44,894 nt of DNA from an uncultured Octadecabacter sp. (GCA_937891785.1 CALAGN010000049.1:1-44894); one strand, 5' to 3'; shown: positions 17,137 through 28,234, numbered from the stretch's first letter. Program-made: numbers and translations. The notes: generated by a model not told the origin, from the sequence alone.

Positions 17137-17562
17137 CACGGCGTTCACCAAATTTGCTCGATATTTTGGCCCGATGGGGACAATGGCACCATCGCCGGTA
17201 CGCAAAACCCGTCACATCCAGAAAATTCGTTTATTGTGTCCGCAAACCGCATCAAAATGCGTTAGATCGCGCCGCCTGACAGCGCTACCTCGACGCAATG
17301 ATCGCTCACAGTACCGCACCACGGATGACCTGTCGTGTCCGTCGATCCAGTCAAGCAGGCGCGGCTGGATCGAAGTAATGGCCCGTTCGCCATGCGCGAG
17401 ATACAGATGTCGCAGAACCGAAATGCACAGCGCGGCTGCCATCGTCCGATAAACCTGCGCTAACCCGATCACTCCTCGTACGAAACACGCGCAATTCGTT
17501 TCGCAATACGCAATGTAATTGGAAACCCCCAAATACGATACAGATTGGTTAATGCGGCAACG
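17137..17562. other. Gap without a supportable gene
   Basis: 426 bp lie between pdeM and the convergent folD. Short frames exist on both strands (for example 17174-17452 plus and 17212-17532 minus), but they are rich in Arg, Cys and His, lack ribosome sites and match nothing I recognise. No strong terminator hairpin was found. It may be decayed sequence. Confidence 0.5.
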
Positions 17563-18456
17563 TTAGACTGTAAGGCCCTCGGGTTCTGCCAGCCCATTCG
17601 CGCGGCAACAGGCGGTGATTGTATTGGCCAGAAGGCAGGCAATCGTCATTGGTCCAACACCGCCGGGAACGGGCGTAATCGCACCCGCAACCGCGGCGCA
17701 ACTTGCATATTCTGCATCACCCACAAGGCGGGTGCCGCCTTCGGGTTTATCGATGCGGTTGATGCCCACATCAATCACCGTCGCGCCCGGTTTGATCCAG
17801 TCACCGATCACCATTTCGGGGCGACCAACAGCGGCGATAACAATGTCAGCCTGTCGCACAACGCCTGGTAAATCCTTGGTGCGGCTGTGCGCGATAGTCA
17901 CGGTGCAGCTATCGCCCAGCAGTAAATTAGCCATCGGCTTGCCGACGATATTGCTGCGCCCAATCACAACCGCGTTCATACCAGACAGGCTGCCGTGGTG
18001 GTCGCGCAACATCATCAGACAGCCCAGCGGCGTGCAAGGCACCATTGATTTCTGCCCGGTGCCCAGCAGGCCCACATTGGAAATGTGAAAGCCGTCAACG
18101 TCCTTGGCCGGATCAATCGCATTGATCACCAGATCGCTATCCAGATGAGGAGGAAGTGGTAATTGCACAAGGATACCGTGAATTTTCGGATCAGCATTCA
18201 GCTGGGCAATTAGGGCCAGCAAGTCTGCCTCACTGGTATCAATTTCCAGCTTGTGTTCGTAAGAGGCCATTCCGACCTCGAGCGTCATCTTACCCTTGGA
18301 GCGCACGTAGACCTGGCTTGCGGGGTCTTCGCCCACCAGCACCACGGCCAGACCTGGCGTGATCCCGTGTTCTTCTTTCAAGCGGGCAACGTGGCCGCCG
18401 ACTTTCTGACGCACCGTTGCGGCAAAGGCTTTTCCATCGATGACTGTTGCTGACAT
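17563..18456 (-). CDS. folD: Bifunctional methylene-THF dehydrogenase / methenyl-THF cyclohydrolase FolD
   Basis: The protein has 297 residues, the normal length. It interconverts 5,10-methylene-, 5,10-methenyl- and 10-formyl-tetrahydrofolate with NADP. The catalytic lysine region YVRSKGKM (about 50-57), the QLPLP segment (about 99), the PCTPLG loop and the NADP-binding [14 protein letters not shown] (about 166-179) are all present. The C-terminal signature [15 protein letters not shown] is intact. It lies 62 bp downstream of fhs on the same strand, which fits a one-carbon operon. Confidence 0.97.
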   Translation of the reverse strand: MSATVIDGKAFAATVRQKVGGHVARLKEEHGITPGLAVVLVGEDPASQVYVRSKGKMTLEVGMASYEHKLEIDTSEADLLALIAQLNADPKIHGILVQLPLPPHLDSDLVINAIDPAKDVDGFHISNVGLLGTGQKSMVPCTPLGCLMMLRDHHGSLSGMNAVVIGRSNIVGKPMANLLLGDSCTVTIAHSRTKDLPGVVRQADIVIAAVGRPEMVIGDWIKPGATVIDVGINRIDKPEGGTRLVGDAEYASCAAVAGAITPVPGGVGPMTIACLLANTITACCRANGLAEPEGLTV

Positions 18457-18489
18457 ATGAACTCTCGCTTGGGGCAGATGGGGTCGCAG

Positions 18490-18509
18490 GGTGGGGGCTT
18501 CCCCCCACC
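18490..18509 (-). other. GC-rich intercistronic hairpin between fhs and folD
   Basis: GGTGGGGG (18490-18497) pairs with CCCCCACC (18502-18509) around a four-base loop. It lies just after the fhs stop in the transcript. No T-tract follows, so it is more likely a processing or stability element, or a weak attenuator that reduces folD expression, than a full terminator. Confidence 0.5.
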
Positions 18510-18518
18510 TCGCATTAC

Positions 18519-20195
18519 TTAGAACAAGCCTTCGATCTGGCCATCGTCATTGAGGTGTATGTTCTCGGCAGACGGCACGCGGGGCAAGCCCGGCATCGTC
18601 ATGATCTCGCCGCAGACGACGACCACGAAACCGGCACCGGCAGATAGACGCACTTCACGCACAGGAACCGAGAACCCAGTCGGCGCGCCGCGCAGGGTTG
18701 GATCGGTGCTGAACGAATACTGCGTTTTCGCCATACAGACCGGCAAATGACCATAACCTTGATCTTCCCACAGCTTCAGCTGATCGCGGATCTTTTGATC
18801 CATCAAGGCTTCGTCCGCGTGGTAAATCCGCTTGGCAATGGTTTGAATCTTGTTCACCAGTGACATCTCGTCGGGGTAGATCGGGGCAAAGGCGCTGATA
18901 CCGCTTTCGGCAATTTCGGCGACGCGGGTCGCAAGTGCTTCGGACCCTTTTGATCCATGCTCCCAGTGCTGCGACAGGATCGCCTCTGAGCCTTGGGTTT
19001 TGACGTAGTCCTTGACGGCCTGCACTTCGGCATCGGTGTCGGTGACAAAATGGTTGATCGCAACGACCACAGGCACGCCAAAGGATTTCAGGTTCCCAAT
19101 GTGGCGCCCCAAGTTGGCACAACCGGAGTTTACCGCGTCAACGTTTTCCGCTCCCAGATCAGCCTTGGCCACGCCGCCGTTCATCTTCATCGCGCGCACA
19201 GTCGCGACCAGCACTACGCAGTCAGGTGCAAGACCCGCTTTGCGGCACTTGATGTTCATGAATTTTTCAGCGCCCAGATCGGCGCCAAAGCCGGCCTCGG
19301 TCACGACAAAATCCGCGATTTTCAGAGCCGTGGTCGTCGCAATGACCGAGTTGCAACCATGCGCGATGTTGGCGAACGGGCCACCGTGCACAAAGGCCGG
19401 ATTGTTTTCCAGCGTCTGCACAAGGTTGGGCTGCATCGCGTCTTTCAACAGCACAGTCATCGCGCCATCGGCCTTGATGTCACGGGCAAAAACGGGGCTG
19501 CGATCACGGCGATAGGCAACGATCATATCACCAAGGCGCTGCTGCAAGTCCTTGAGGTTATTGGCCAAACACAGGATCGCCATAACTTCGGATGCAACGG
19601 TGATGTCAAAACCGGCCTCGCGCGGGAAACCGTTTGCAACGCCGCCAAGGCTACAGGTGATATTGCGCAGCGCGCGGTCGTTCATATCAACAACGCGACG
19701 CCAGACAACGCGGCGGGTGTCGATATCAAGCTCGTTACCCCAATAGATGTGGTTGTCTATCATCGCCGATAGCAGCGAATGTGCGGATGTGATCGCGTGG
19801 AAGTCGCCGGTGAAATGGAGGTTCATGTCCTCCATCGGCACAACCTGCGCATAACCACCGCCAGCAGCCCCACCCTTCATGCCAAAGTTCGGCCCCAAGG
19901 ATGCCTCGCGGATACAAACGGCTGCTTTCTTGCCGATGCGGTTCAATCCGTCACCCAGACCGACGGTCGTGGTAGTCTTGCCTTCGCCAGCAGGGGTCGG
20001 GTTGATCGCTGTGACAAGGATCAACTTGCCGTTCTTGTTGCCTTGGACCGAGTTGATGAACGACTGCGAAACCTTGGCTTTGTCGTGGCCGTAGGGCAGC
20101 AGATCGTCGCTGCCAATTCCCAGCTTTGCGCCGATCTCTTGGATCGGGCGTTTTTTGGCCTCGCGGGCGATTTCGATGTCGGACTTATAGCTCAT
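18519..20195 (-). CDS. fhs: Formate-tetrahydrofolate ligase
   Basis: The protein has 558 residues from ATG 20195, giving the family-typical [18 protein letters not shown] start; the upstream in-frame extension is non-coding in character. The ATP-binding loop [14 protein letters not shown] is at about 65-78, and the [12 protein letters not shown] and [19 protein letters not shown] regions of the family are visible. It makes 10-formyl-THF from formate, THF and ATP. With folD it supplies or oxidises one-carbon units; in Roseobacters this pathway is tied to use of methylated compounds, though nothing here shows which substrate. The gap 20196-20327 upstream has no recognised riboswitch. Confidence 0.97.
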   Translation of the reverse strand: MSYKSDIEIAREAKKRPIQEIGAKLGIGSDDLLPYGHDKAKVSQSFINSVQGNKNGKLILVTAINPTPAGEGKTTTTVGLGDGLNRIGKKAAVCIREASLGPNFGMKGGAAGGGYAQVVPMEDMNLHFTGDFHAITSAHSLLSAMIDNHIYWGNELDIDTRRVVWRRVVDMNDRALRNITCSLGGVANGFPREAGFDITVASEVMAILCLANNLKDLQQRLGDMIVAYRRDRSPVFARDIKADGAMTVLLKDAMQPNLVQTLENNPAFVHGGPFANIAHGCNSVIATTTALKIADFVVTEAGFGADLGAEKFMNIKCRKAGLAPDCVVLVATVRAMKMNGGVAKADLGAENVDAVNSGCANLGRHIGNLKSFGVPVVVAINHFVTDTDAEVQAVKDYVKTQGSEAILSQHWEHGSKGSEALATRVAEIAESGISAFAPIYPDEMSLVNKIQTIAKRIYHADEALMDQKIRDQLKLWEDQGYGHLPVCMAKTQYSFSTDPTLRGAPTGFSVPVREVRLSAGAGFVVVVCGEIMTMPGLPRVPSAENIHLNDDGQIEGLF

Positions 20196-20327
20196 GGTGT
20201 TGTGTTCCCTGTCATCGGGCGGCGGCCCGCATTTCGTTGCCTCCGCTATACGCGCCCGCGCAGCGCAGTTGGGAAGCGATTGCGACATTTTGCCTACCGG
20301 AATCGTCGGACGACAAATGAGCGGCGC

Positions 20328-20909
20328 CTAGGGCGCCCATGCCCGCTGATCGGGAATGTGTAGCGTCAGCGTATCGCCAACAACCACGCGCCCTTCTGCG
20401 GCGACCCAGGCGGTCACGCCGCGCTTTTCGGCAGCGGCGGGTTTGAACTCTTTGCCTTTTCCCGGATGCGACACCTCAAGCGATTTGGCGGGAAAGATGC
20501 AGGGGCGGTTTTCCATATCAACAACCACGGTCGCGCCGCTGGGTGCTTGCAGGCGCGACGAGGGCGGCACATGCGTGAAATCAGGAATGCCGCGAACGAC
20601 CATCGTCGCCCCAAGGCGCGCGGGGTCAATGCTGTCCACGCCCATGATCGCGGCGATCTCGGCCAGTTCTTCTTCGCTCACGATGCTCAGCTGGCGTTCG
20701 TTCTTGATCGGCGTGCCTTTGGGATATTGCGACGACACGCGGCTGCATGACGGACGGGTCAGGCCGGCGTGAAACGCGCCCACGATGCCGTCAAACGTAA
20801 GATCAAAGTTATGGGCAGGGTCGGACATGAGCGCGGTGCGATCGTCGCTGCGCAGTGCGCCCAACCACGTTACGGTGGCGATCATGTCGGTGGCTTTCAA
20901 TGCGGGCAT
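20328..20909 (-). CDS. MOSC-domain protein
   Basis: The protein has 193 residues. The MOSC (molybdenum cofactor sulfurase C-terminal) fold is indicated by the LTRPSCSRVSSQYPKGTPIKNERQLS region with a conserved Cys (about 55), the SEEELAEIAAIMG helix, the RLGATMVVRGIP strand and the final EGRVVVGDTLTL segment. Family members handle molybdopterin-bound or activated sulfur or N-hydroxylated substrates; stand-alone proteins of this size are mostly uncharacterised. It lies between fhs and ftsH on the same strand, but the strong ftsH terminator precedes it, so it is probably its own unit. Confidence 0.85.
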   Translation of the reverse strand: MPALKATDMIATVTWLGALRSDDRTALMSDPAHNFDLTFDGIVGAFHAGLTRPSCSRVSSQYPKGTPIKNERQLSIVSEEELAEIAAIMGVDSIDPARLGATMVVRGIPDFTHVPPSSRLQAPSGATVVVDMENRPCIFPAKSLEVSHPGKGKEFKPAAAEKRGVTAWVAAEGRVVVGDTLTLHIPDQRAWAP

Positions 20910-20980
20910 CTGCGGGCTCCTGATGAGGTGTGCGCAAAATGCAGGGCGTCACTGCAAGCTGCAACCCTAAACCTGTGAAA

Positions 20981-21016
20981 GAAAAAGCCCCGAGGCCAGT
21001 GCGGCGTCGGGGCTTT
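20981..21016 (-). terminator. Rho-independent terminator of ftsH
   Basis: Read on the minus strand, AAAGCCCCGA (complement 21007-21016) pairs with TCGGGGCTTT (complement 20984-20993), and the T-run continues as TTTTTCTTTC. It lies just after the ftsH stop and ends the long tol-ftsH transcript. Confidence 0.88.
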
Positions 21017-21034
21017 CCAAATGGTGTCTTGGCC

Positions 21035-22951
21035 TTAGGCGGTTGGTTCTGGCTCCAACCCGCCATTAGATTTCGGCTTTTTCGGCTTGGTCTTGGGGAC
21101 CGACGTGATCGAGCTGCCACCAGATGGTGGGGCATCGTCGGCATCATCGCCACGGTTCAACGCCTCGCCCGCGATCACTTTGGCGATCTCGTTTCCGGTG
21201 AGGGTTTCGTATTCCAACAGACCTTTGGCAAGACGCTCAAGTTCATCGTTCTTTTCGGTCAGGATGCGCTTGGCAGTCTTATAGCCAGTATCGATGATCT
21301 CTTTAACCTTATCGTCAATGATCTTTTGGGTGTCGGCAGAATGGCTCGTGCCGCCACCGTAAGGGCCAAGTTGCGAGGATTGCTCGTTGGCATAATCCAC
21401 AAAGCCCAACTCGTCGGCATAGCCAAATTGGGTCACCATCGCGCGGGCAATGCGTGTCGCCTGCTGAATGTCGCTCGAAGCACCCGAGGTCACGTTTTCT
21501 TTGCCAAAGATCAGTTCTTCGGCCACGCGCCCGCCCATCGCCATAGCGATTTTTGAGGTATATTTGGTGTAGCTGACCGACAGTTGATCGCGTTCCGGCA
21601 ACGACAACACCAGACCCAACGCACGACCGCGCGGGATGATTGTTGCCTTATGGATCGGATCATGTTGTGGCACGTTCAGACCTACAACCGCGTGACCAGC
21701 TTCGTGATAGGCGGTCAGCTTTTTCTCATCCTCGGTCATGACCATGGAGCGACGTTCAGCGCCCATCATGACCTTATCTTTGGCGGATTCGAAATCATGC
21801 ATGGTCACGAAACGGCGGCCAATACGGGCAGCCGTCAGTGCACTTTCGTTCACAAGGTTCGCCAAGTCAGCACCGGAAAAACCAGGTGTGCCACGGGCAA
21901 TGATACGCAGGTCCACATCCGGGCCGAGCGGCACTTTGCGCGCATGCACCAACAAGATCTTTTCACGCCCTTTGATATCGGGATTGGGCACCTGTACCTG
22001 ACGGTCAAAGCGGCCCGGACGCAGTAATGCGGGATCTAGAACATCAGGGCGGTTGGTCGCAGCGACGATGATGATGCCTTCGTTGGCTTCAAAACCGTCC
22101 ATTTCAACCAGAAGCTGGTTCAATGTCTGTTCGCGTTCGTCGTTACCGCCACCGTAGCCAGCCCCACGCGAGCGGCCCACGGCGTCAATTTCGTCGATAA
22201 ACACAATACAAGGCGCGTTCTTTTTGGCCTGTTCAAACATGTCGCGGACACGCGATGCACCCACACCAACGAACATTTCGACGAAATCGGAGCCTGAAAT
22301 CGTGAAGAACGGCACACCGGCTTCGCCAGCAATTGCGCGGGCCAGCAGCGTTTTACCCGTGCCAGGAGGGCCGACAAGCAGCGCGCCTTTGGGAATCTTG
22401 CCACCCAGGCGGCTAAATTTCTGCGGGTTGCGAAGGAATTCAACGATTTCTTCCAGCTCTTCCTTGGCTTCATCAATGCCCGCAACCTCGTCAAAGGTGA
22501 CGCGGCCTTGCTTTTCGGTCAGCAGCTTGGCCTTCGATTTTCCAAAACCCATCGCCCCGCCTTTGCCGCCTCCCTGCATCCGGTTCATGAAATAAATCCA
22601 GACACCAATCAGCAGAAGGAACGGCAGCAAGCTCATCAGGAAAGTCGTAAAGCCGTTGGTTTGCTGGCTTTTCGCTGTGGTTGGCACGTTGTTGTTGATC
22701 AACAGGTTGGTGACCTCGGCGTCAGCGGGTTTGATCACGACATAATCCCGACCGTCCGTGCCGCGATAGCGGATTTGTTCGCCATCAAGCGTTGCATTAG
22801 CAACCATACCGTTTTCAACAGCCGTTACAAAATCGGAATAATTCTTGGCGTTTGCCGCCGTGGTCCCCGTTCCGCTGCTGAACAGATTGAACAAAGCCAG
22901 TATTAGCAGGAACATGACGGCCCAAACGGCCAGATTTCGCGCGTTGCCCAA
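21035..22951 (-). CDS. ftsH: ATP-dependent zinc metalloprotease FtsH
   Basis: The protein has 638 residues from a TTG start at 22951. This start is chosen because a perfect AGGAGA (complement 22958-22963) sits six bases upstream and the protein then begins GNARNLAVW as in relatives; an upstream ATG at 23005 adds 18 Arg-rich residues without such a site. Features are an N-terminal helix (about 8-26), a periplasmic domain, a second helix (about 100-118), AAA Walker A GPPGTGKT (about 193), Walker [10 protein letters not shown], the second region of homology, and the zinc site HEAGH (about 415). It degrades membrane and short-lived cytosolic proteins. The acidic/basic C-terminal tail is typical. 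Confidence 0.95.
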   Translation of the reverse strand: MGNARNLAVWAVMFLLILALFNLFSSGTGTTAANAKNYSDFVTAVENGMVANATLDGEQIRYRGTDGRDYVVIKPADAEVTNLLINNNVPTTAKSQQTNGFTTFLMSLLPFLLLIGVWIYFMNRMQGGGKGGAMGFGKSKAKLLTEKQGRVTFDEVAGIDEAKEELEEIVEFLRNPQKFSRLGGKIPKGALLVGPPGTGKTLLARAIAGEAGVPFFTISGSDFVEMFVGVGASRVRDMFEQAKKNAPCIVFIDEIDAVGRSRGAGYGGGNDEREQTLNQLLVEMDGFEANEGIIIVAATNRPDVLDPALLRPGRFDRQVQVPNPDIKGREKILLVHARKVPLGPDVDLRIIARGTPGFSGADLANLVNESALTAARIGRRFVTMHDFESAKDKVMMGAERRSMVMTEDEKKLTAYHEAGHAVVGLNVPQHDPIHKATIIPRGRALGLVLSLPERDQLSVSYTKYTSKIAMAMGGRVAEELIFGKENVTSGASSDIQQATRIARAMVTQFGYADELGFVDYANEQSSQLGPYGGGTSHSADTQKIIDDKVKEIIDTGYKTAKRILTEKNDELERLAKGLLEYETLTGNEIAKVIAGEALNRGDDADDAPPSGGSSITSVPKTKPKKPKSNGGLEPEPTA

Positions 22952-23035
22952 GGCAAATCTCCTAAACGTAGGTTTGGCCCTTGAGCGAGAGTCGCGACGG
23001 GCCACCCGTCTAAAATAGAGACCTTGCGGCTTAGT

Positions 23036-24271
23036 TCAATGCGAAACCAGAAAGGATTGGAAATCCGCGACAATCCGCGCTGTCCAAACGGGATTGTAGC
23101 CTGCAATTGGGGCACAAATCAGTGTTTGCCCCCGCCAAACGGCAGGTGACGACATGAGAGAGGCGCGCGACAGCCCTGTTTTACGCCAATCAGGACAGTC
23201 TGTGATCGCGTCGCCAAGGGCGCGAATAGCAAGATCGGGCGCATGCGGGCCGATTATCTGCCAGCGATTATCCCATATTTCATCGCTTGGCGCTGTCAGC
23301 TTTGCCACTGCGGCCAGTTCCCGTGTCACCACGATCTGCGCGCCTTTCGCTGCGAGTAGCGCACCATGTAGGGTCGCCGTGCCACCTGCCAAAACCGTAT
23401 CAAGGGTACTGTCCAGCGGCGCTCGGCGTGGGCGGTAGGGATTTGAGGCGACATATTGCACCGATGCGGCAAGCAGGCGCAGTTGCGTTTCGCGTTCTAC
23501 CCCTGCCATCCCGTCGCGGTCCAAAACCACATCGCCTTGCTGCACGTGAACGACACGTCCCGCCACATCCAGCGCGCGGGCTTGAAGCGCCTCGCGCGCC
23601 AAAGACAGCGCCTGCGCCGTGTCAGCAAGCCGATCCGTATCAAGATCAAGCGCGGCCATGGCTTGACGCACTTTGACTCGTGCAAACTGCGGGTCATCAT
23701 TGCTTGGGTCATCCGCCCACGGCATTTTTAACACGTGCAGGTAGTGGCGCAGATCAGCGCGCGCCATTCCCAGCAAGGGACGAACAATTGTGAACCCTTC
23801 GGGCACGTCGCGCCGCGACGCCATCGCCGCCAACCCATCAACACCCGACCCGCGTTGCACACGCATCAGGAACGTCTCGGCCAGATCATCGCGGGTGTGG
23901 CCCATTAGAACGTAGCGAAGATCAGCGCGCCACTCACCAATCAGCCGCAATCGCGCGCGCCGTGCGGCGTCTTGCAGGTTGCCCTGCCCGTCCCAACTCT
24001 GCCATTTCAACGTATCATGTGGATGTCCCAACTGCGCACATTCGGCCGCGACCATCGCAGCCTCAGCTGCTGATCCATCGCGCAGGTCATGGTCCACTGT
24101 AGCGACCCGCAGACCCACGCCCCAGACGCGCGCCCAATTGTGCGCAAGCACCAGCATCGCCATGGAATCGCCACCGCCAGATACGGCAAGGCCAACAGTG
24201 TCGGGAAAATCGGGGCCAAACAGGCTGCCCATCGCCCCCGCAAACTGCTGATCAAGCGTTTGCGCGGTCAC
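23036..24271 (-). CDS. tilS: tRNA(Ile)-lysidine synthase TilS
   Basis: The protein has 411 residues. The PP-loop SGGGDS at 31-36 binds ATP, and the LMGHTRDDLAETFLMRVQRGSG region is family specific. The enzyme attaches lysine to C34 of tRNA-Ile(CAU) so that it reads AUA. Its start overlaps the ybgF stop by four bases, so it is coupled to the Tol-Pal genes; the order ybgF-tilS-ftsH is common in alphaproteobacteria. The C-terminal domain is short and divergent, as is usual in this class. Confidence 0.93.
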   Translation of the reverse strand: MTAQTLDQQFAGAMGSLFGPDFPDTVGLAVSGGGDSMAMLVLAHNWARVWGVGLRVATVDHDLRDGSAAEAAMVAAECAQLGHPHDTLKWQSWDGQGNLQDAARRARLRLIGEWRADLRYVLMGHTRDDLAETFLMRVQRGSGVDGLAAMASRRDVPEGFTIVRPLLGMARADLRHYLHVLKMPWADDPSNDDPQFARVKVRQAMAALDLDTDRLADTAQALSLAREALQARALDVAGRVVHVQQGDVVLDRDGMAGVERETQLRLLAASVQYVASNPYRPRRAPLDSTLDTVLAGGTATLHGALLAAKGAQIVVTRELAAVAKLTAPSDEIWDNRWQIIGPHAPDLAIRALGDAITDCPDWRKTGLSRASLMSSPAVWRGQTLICAPIAGYNPVWTARIVADFQSFLVSH

Positions 24272-25098
24272 GAACAGCCGAGGTTAAGCATTGTTGATTG
24301 CGCTGCAATCACCGCCGGTTGGCCGGGAAAGCGCACAGCGACTTCGGCCAACGTAATGCAAGCATCCTGCGTTTGACCAATCGCACCAAGTGACTTGCCA
24401 AGCCTATAAAGCGCGTCCGCAGCAACCGGGCCATCGGGTTCACCCGAAAAGCTGTCCAGATAGGCGCGCGCAGCATTGGTCGTTTCACCAAGACCGATCA
24501 GTGCCTCGCCACGATAGAAATGTGCCTGTCCCGCTAGCGGTCCACCCGGATAGGACGTGGTAAAGGCCGCAAACTGGTCAGCGGCGCCGCGAAAGTCACC
24601 CGAAGCGAGCGCCTCCTGCGCCCGCTCAAAATCAGTCTGTTCGCCGATCGCTAGTGCAGGTCCGCCACTGGGCGGGGGGGCAATCGGACCGGGCCCCGTG
24701 GGTTCGGCATCAACCCCGCCAAGCGAGGGCGTGTCGCCCAGCGCGCCGATATCGCAGCCATCTTCTAATTCGCACAGCCGAAATTCCAGATCGCCAATGC
24801 GGTTGGTCCCGTCAGCGGTGATCCGGCCCACGCGAAAATCAAGCTGTTCAGTGGCTGATGTCAGGCGCTGCAACTCGGCCTCGATCGCGGTAAGACGCTC
24901 AAGCGGAGAATTGCCAACCGCCCCGCCCGAAGGCGCGCCAGTTGTCGAAAGTTCAACTTTGAGGGTTCGGATGTCCATATAAAGCACAGCCAGTTCCTGA
25001 CGGATATCCGCCAAGGTCTGCGCCCGGTCTTGTGCTACAACGCCGCCTGCAATCGCAGTAAGCGCCACAACCGCAACCCATCTTTTGAAACGGACCAT
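24268..25098 (-). CDS. ybgF: Tol-Pal system protein YbgF / cell division coordinator CpoB
   Basis: The protein has 276 residues with a cleavable signal peptide (VALTAIAGGVVAQ). A coiled-coil region (about 25-100) suits the trimerising N-terminus, then a proline/glycine-rich linker (about 125-150) with PTGPGPIAPPPSGGP, then TPR repeats (about 155-270). CpoB links peptidoglycan synthesis to Tol-Pal-driven outer-membrane constriction. It is the last tol gene and its stop overlaps the tilS start. Confidence 0.93.
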   Translation of the reverse strand: MVRFKRWVAVVALTAIAGGVVAQDRAQTLADIRQELAVLYMDIRTLKVELSTTGAPSGGAVGNSPLERLTAIEAELQRLTSATEQLDFRVGRITADGTNRIGDLEFRLCELEDGCDIGALGDTPSLGGVDAEPTGPGPIAPPPSGGPALAIGEQTDFERAQEALASGDFRGAADQFAAFTTSYPGGPLAGQAHFYRGEALIGLGETTNAARAYLDSFSGEPDGPVAADALYRLGKSLGAIGQTQDACITLAEVAVRFPGQPAVIAAQSTMLNLGCS

Positions 25099-25121
25099 CC
25101 TGTCCCCCTTCGTCGTTCAGC

Positions 25122-25640
25122 CTAGCTGGTTTGCGCGATCGAGATGATCGTCACCGCACGGCGGTTTTGCTCATAGCAGCTTTCTTGCGAACAAACCGCA
25201 ATCGGGCGCTCTTTACCATAGCTAAGCGTGCGAATGCGTGACGATGGGATACCTTTGGAAATAAGATATTCACGCACGGCGTTGGAGCGACGTGCGCCCA
25301 GTGCGAGGTTATATTCGCGCGTGCCCTGCTCATCCGCGTGGCCTTCGATCACCGCCAGATAGTCAGAATTGGTCATCAACCACTGCGCCTGCCCGTCCAG
25401 CGTGGCCATGCCAGCCGCGGTCAAGCTTGAGCTGTCGACGACGAACAACACACGGTCGCCAACTGTCTGGTTGAAATACTGCGGGCTGCGCGGATCGCTT
25501 GCATCGCCAAGCGCGCCCGTTGTCACGCCAGCACCGCCGGTCAGATCAACGGTGTCGGTATTGTCGAAACGGTCTGCATTGGTGCAGGCCGAAATGGAAA
25601 TGCCCGCAATCAGCAAGGCTGCTTTGATAAAGGTGTTCAT
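25122..25640 (-). CDS. pal: Peptidoglycan-associated lipoprotein Pal
   Basis: The protein has 172 residues from ATG 25640, chosen because an AGGACAGTGAC ribosome site precedes it and a lipoprotein signal peptide starts directly (ISISAC, Cys19). The OmpA C-terminal domain (about 65-170) contains GHADEQGTREYNLALGARRSNAVREYL, the usual Pal signature. It anchors the outer membrane to peptidoglycan and binds TolB. It lies between tolB and ybgF; the 107-bp gap to tolB has no terminator, so internal read-through is likely. Confidence 0.96.
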   Translation of the reverse strand: MNTFIKAALLIAGISISACTNADRFDNTDTVDLTGGAGVTTGALGDASDPRSPQYFNQTVGDRVLFVVDSSSLTAAGMATLDGQAQWLMTNSDYLAVIEGHADEQGTREYNLALGARRSNAVREYLISKGIPSSRIRTLSYGKERPIAVCSQESCYEQNRRAVTIISIAQTS

Positions 25641-25747
25641 GTCACTGTCCTGTATGGCTTTGTGCGCGTTCTTCTTGCGCGTTTGTAGCATGGCTATCGG
25701 GTTATGGGAATCACGTCCGTGTGCTTTGGGCCTGTGGATTGGCCCTA

Positions 25748-27061
25748 TCAGGGTTGCAACGGCCCCCACGACGGATCAGATGCGCCGCCGTTGGTTGCTA
25801 AGCGGCGCAGATTACGCCCCGTTATATCCACCGAATAGATTGACGATGCGCCATCCACACCTTGGGTTTCGCGGGAAAACATGATCACACGCCCGTTCGG
25901 GGACCATGTAGGTCCCTCGTCCAAGAACGAGGCCGTGAGCAGGCGTTCTTCGCTGCCATCCGTGCGCATCACACCAATATGAAAACGGCCCGCGTTTTGT
26001 TTGGTGAACGCAATCAGGTCACCGCGCGGTGACCACACGGGGCTGCCATAGCGCCCTTCGCCAAAGGAAATGCGGCGCGGCTCGCCACCACTTGCCGGCA
26101 TAATATAGATCTGTTGGTTGCCGCTGCGGTCACTTTCAAACACGATCTGCGTGCCATCGGGCGAAAAGCTGGGCGCGGTTTCGATGCTCGGTGCGCTGGT
26201 CAGACGGCTGTGTTGCCCAGTTGTCAGGTCCGTGCGCCAAATGTCTGTGTTGCCACCATTGGCAAGGCTATAGATCACCTGCCGCCCATCGCGCGCGAAC
26301 CTTGGGGAAAAGGCCATTTCGCCCGGTTGCGTGGTCAATTGCTGTCGCCCGACGTTGGCCACATCAAGCACGTTGATACGCGGGAAACCGCTTTCATAAC
26401 TGGTATAAAGCACGCGATCGCCGGTGGGCGAAAACCGTGGTGCCAGCACAATCGCGCTACTGTCGGTCAGAAACTGCACGTTCGCGCCATCAAAATCCAT
26501 GATCGCCAAACGTTTGGCGCGGTTATCCTTGGGGCCGGTTTCGGACACATAAACAACGCGGCTATCGAAATAGCCTGCCTCGCCCGTGATCCGGCTATAG
26601 ACGGCATCGGCCACTTTATGCGCCATACGCCGCCAGCTATCTGTTGTGCCGACAAATTGCAGCCCCTCGCCCAATTCGGTCCCTGTGAAAACGTCATAAA
26701 CACGGAACTTTACGATAATCTGCGCGCCGTTCACCGCCACGGCACCTGTCACAAGCGCCTGCGCATTGATCGCGCGCCAATCGGCAAAGGCGACGGCCTG
26801 CGTAAAGCTGGCATGCTGGCTGATGAAAGCGCTGGCGGGAATTTGCCGAAACAGGCCCGTCCCAATCAAATCCTCGGCCACAAGGCGACTGATGTCGGCG
26901 GCCATTTGTTCTGATCCGGCGACTTCCGCTTGAAAGATCGGCACCGCAAAGGGCAGCGGTTCAATCACGCCTTCTGATAGTTCAAGCCGAAGCGGGGCTT
27001 GGGCAATGGCCTGTGTGCCAAGCATCAGCACGGCAAGGATGGTCAACAAACGCACAATCAT
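25748..27061 (-). CDS. tolB: Tol-Pal periplasmic beta-propeller protein TolB
   Basis: The protein has 437 residues with a signal peptide ending at about residue 20 (GTQAIAQA). An N-terminal alpha/beta domain (about 25-165) is followed by WD40-like propeller repeats, each showing the pattern [21 protein letters not shown]. It binds Pal and outer-membrane proteins. Its start overlaps the tolA stop by four bases, so translation is coupled. Confidence 0.97.
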   Translation of the reverse strand: MIVRLLTILAVLMLGTQAIAQAPLRLELSEGVIEPLPFAVPIFQAEVAGSEQMAADISRLVAEDLIGTGLFRQIPASAFISQHASFTQAVAFADWRAINAQALVTGAVAVNGAQIIVKFRVYDVFTGTELGEGLQFVGTTDSWRRMAHKVADAVYSRITGEAGYFDSRVVYVSETGPKDNRAKRLAIMDFDGANVQFLTDSSAIVLAPRFSPTGDRVLYTSYESGFPRINVLDVANVGRQQLTTQPGEMAFSPRFARDGRQVIYSLANGGNTDIWRTDLTTGQHSRLTSAPSIETAPSFSPDGTQIVFESDRSGNQQIYIMPASGGEPRRISFGEGRYGSPVWSPRGDLIAFTKQNAGRFHIGVMRTDGSEERLLTASFLDEGPTWSPNGRVIMFSRETQGVDGASSIYSVDITGRNLRRLATNGGASDPSWGPLQP

Positions 27062-28227
27062 CTTGTCCTCATTCTCTCTGGATTAAAGGTCAATTCAATA
27101 TTTCGCCACGTCTCAAACTGATCGCTTGGTAGATCATAGCCTTCACCGGTACATCTAATCACAGCACGTCTCGCGATTTGATAGGCAATATCAGCCGAAG
27201 CCTGCGTACCGCCTGTAAATGACACAAGCCGGAGCGAGTTGCTATCAGGCTTGCCGTCCTGGGTCATGCTGAAACCTACCGTCACGACAGTGTTCAAGAC
27301 ATCGGTGCCGGCATTGCCAACATTCCAGCATAAGCCGATCTGGCGCAGAAAGCCGTTTTTGGCATCCGTGCTCAGCTCGCCACCGCCCTGATTGCCAGGT
27401 TGCGGGGCTTGGGTCGCGACTTGGGTCGCGGCAGCAAGCGCTGCTGCAACAGCGGCAGAGGTGGCATCAGCAGCAGCAGGGGCCGTGGCGGTTTGGGTTT
27501 GGGCATCAGCAGCAGCAGGGGCCGTGGCGGTTTGGGTTTGGGCATCAACAGCAGGCGCCGCCGGACGGTTGGGTCGCGTTTTCGGACGCAGGGACCGCTC
27601 CGGTGCGGCCGCTGGCGTTTCCGCCTCGGTCACGATCTCGGGCGCGGCTTCTTCTTGCGCCGTTGTCTTGTCAACTTCGGTAACATCTTGGGCAGGTTCC
27701 GCGTCAGGGTTGGGTGCAGTTTGGTCAACCTCGGCCACGGCTACGTCTTCGGCGGGCGGCGCGATCGCTTGCGGCGCGATACGGGGCGCTGGGCGTGGTT
27801 TGGGGTTGAGGGACGCGCCCAATTCGGTTGACGGGGGCGGCGTCACAATCGTTGCCTGATCGAGCGGGATCTCGGGCGGTACATCGCTGACTTCGGCTTG
27901 TGGCGGCGGCGCCAAAACGGGCGCGACCGGTGCGTCTTCTTGCGCGGGTGGAATGACGTGCTGGGGCGGCGTTGCCACTTCGGGCGGAGTATCAGCCAAT
28001 GGCGCGGGGGGTGTTTTATCAATGACGGGCGCATCAGGCGTGACCGGCGTTGCGCCCGGCTGATCGGGCTGCACGCCTTGGGTCAGGGCTGCGAATTGTG
28101 CGCCTGATACGATCGACACCTCGGTCACCTCAAATGGCAACGGGTCTGATTGCAGGCCCCATCCAAGGATGAGCCAGCCAACCAGCGCCGCATGTCCAAC
28201 ACCTGATATGGTTGTGCCGACACTCAT
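27058..28227 (-). CDS. tolA: TolA, energy-transducing envelope protein
   Basis: The protein has 389 residues from ATG 28227, eight bases after the tolR stop; a longer in-frame GTG start at 28266 would overlap tolR and has no advantage. An N-terminal helix (about 8-28) anchors it to TolQ/R. A long Pro/Ala/Glu-rich periplasmic stalk runs to about 285, and a C-terminal TonB/TolA-like domain contains the [18 protein letters not shown] strand. The stalk includes a 39-bp tandem duplication encoding [13 protein letters not shown] twice. It carries proton-motive energy to TolB-Pal during cell constriction. Confidence 0.93.
   Translation of the reverse strand: MSVGTTISGVGHAALVGWLILGWGLQSDPLPFEVTEVSIVSGAQFAALTQGVQPDQPGATPVTPDAPVIDKTPPAPLADTPPEVATPPQHVIPPAQEDAPVAPVLAPPPQAEVSDVPPEIPLDQATIVTPPPSTELGASLNPKPRPAPRIAPQAIAPPAEDVAVAEVDQTAPNPDAEPAQDVTEVDKTTAQEEAAPEIVTEAETPAAAPERSLRPKTRPNRPAAPAVDAQTQTATAPAAADAQTQTATAPAAADATSAAVAAALAAATQVATQAPQPGNQGGGELSTDAKNGFLRQIGLCWNVGNAGTDVLNTVVTVGFSMTQDGKPDSNSLRLVSFTGGTQASADIAYQIARRAVIRCTGEGYDLPSDQFETWRNIELTFNPERMRTR
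27463..27547. repeat. 39-bp tandem repeat inside tolA
   Basis: A 39-bp unit begins at 27463 and 27502, and a third partial copy starts at 27541 (first seven bases). The two full copies are identical. They keep the tolA frame and duplicate a 13-residue Ala/Thr/Gln-rich segment of the stalk. Perfect identity suggests a recent slippage or recombination event. Confidence 0.9.
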
Positions 28228-28234
28228 GTGATTG

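Noticed and set aside
17174-17532. Overlapping frames of 92 (plus) and 106 (minus) residues between pdeM and folD
   Set aside because: Arg/Cys/His-rich composition, no ribosome sites, no domain, and the two strands compete; treated as a non-coding gap.
20196-20327. Possible riboswitch ahead of fhs
   Set aside because: No conserved tetrahydrofolate or other riboswitch core could be recognised and no terminator or sequestering stem is evident.
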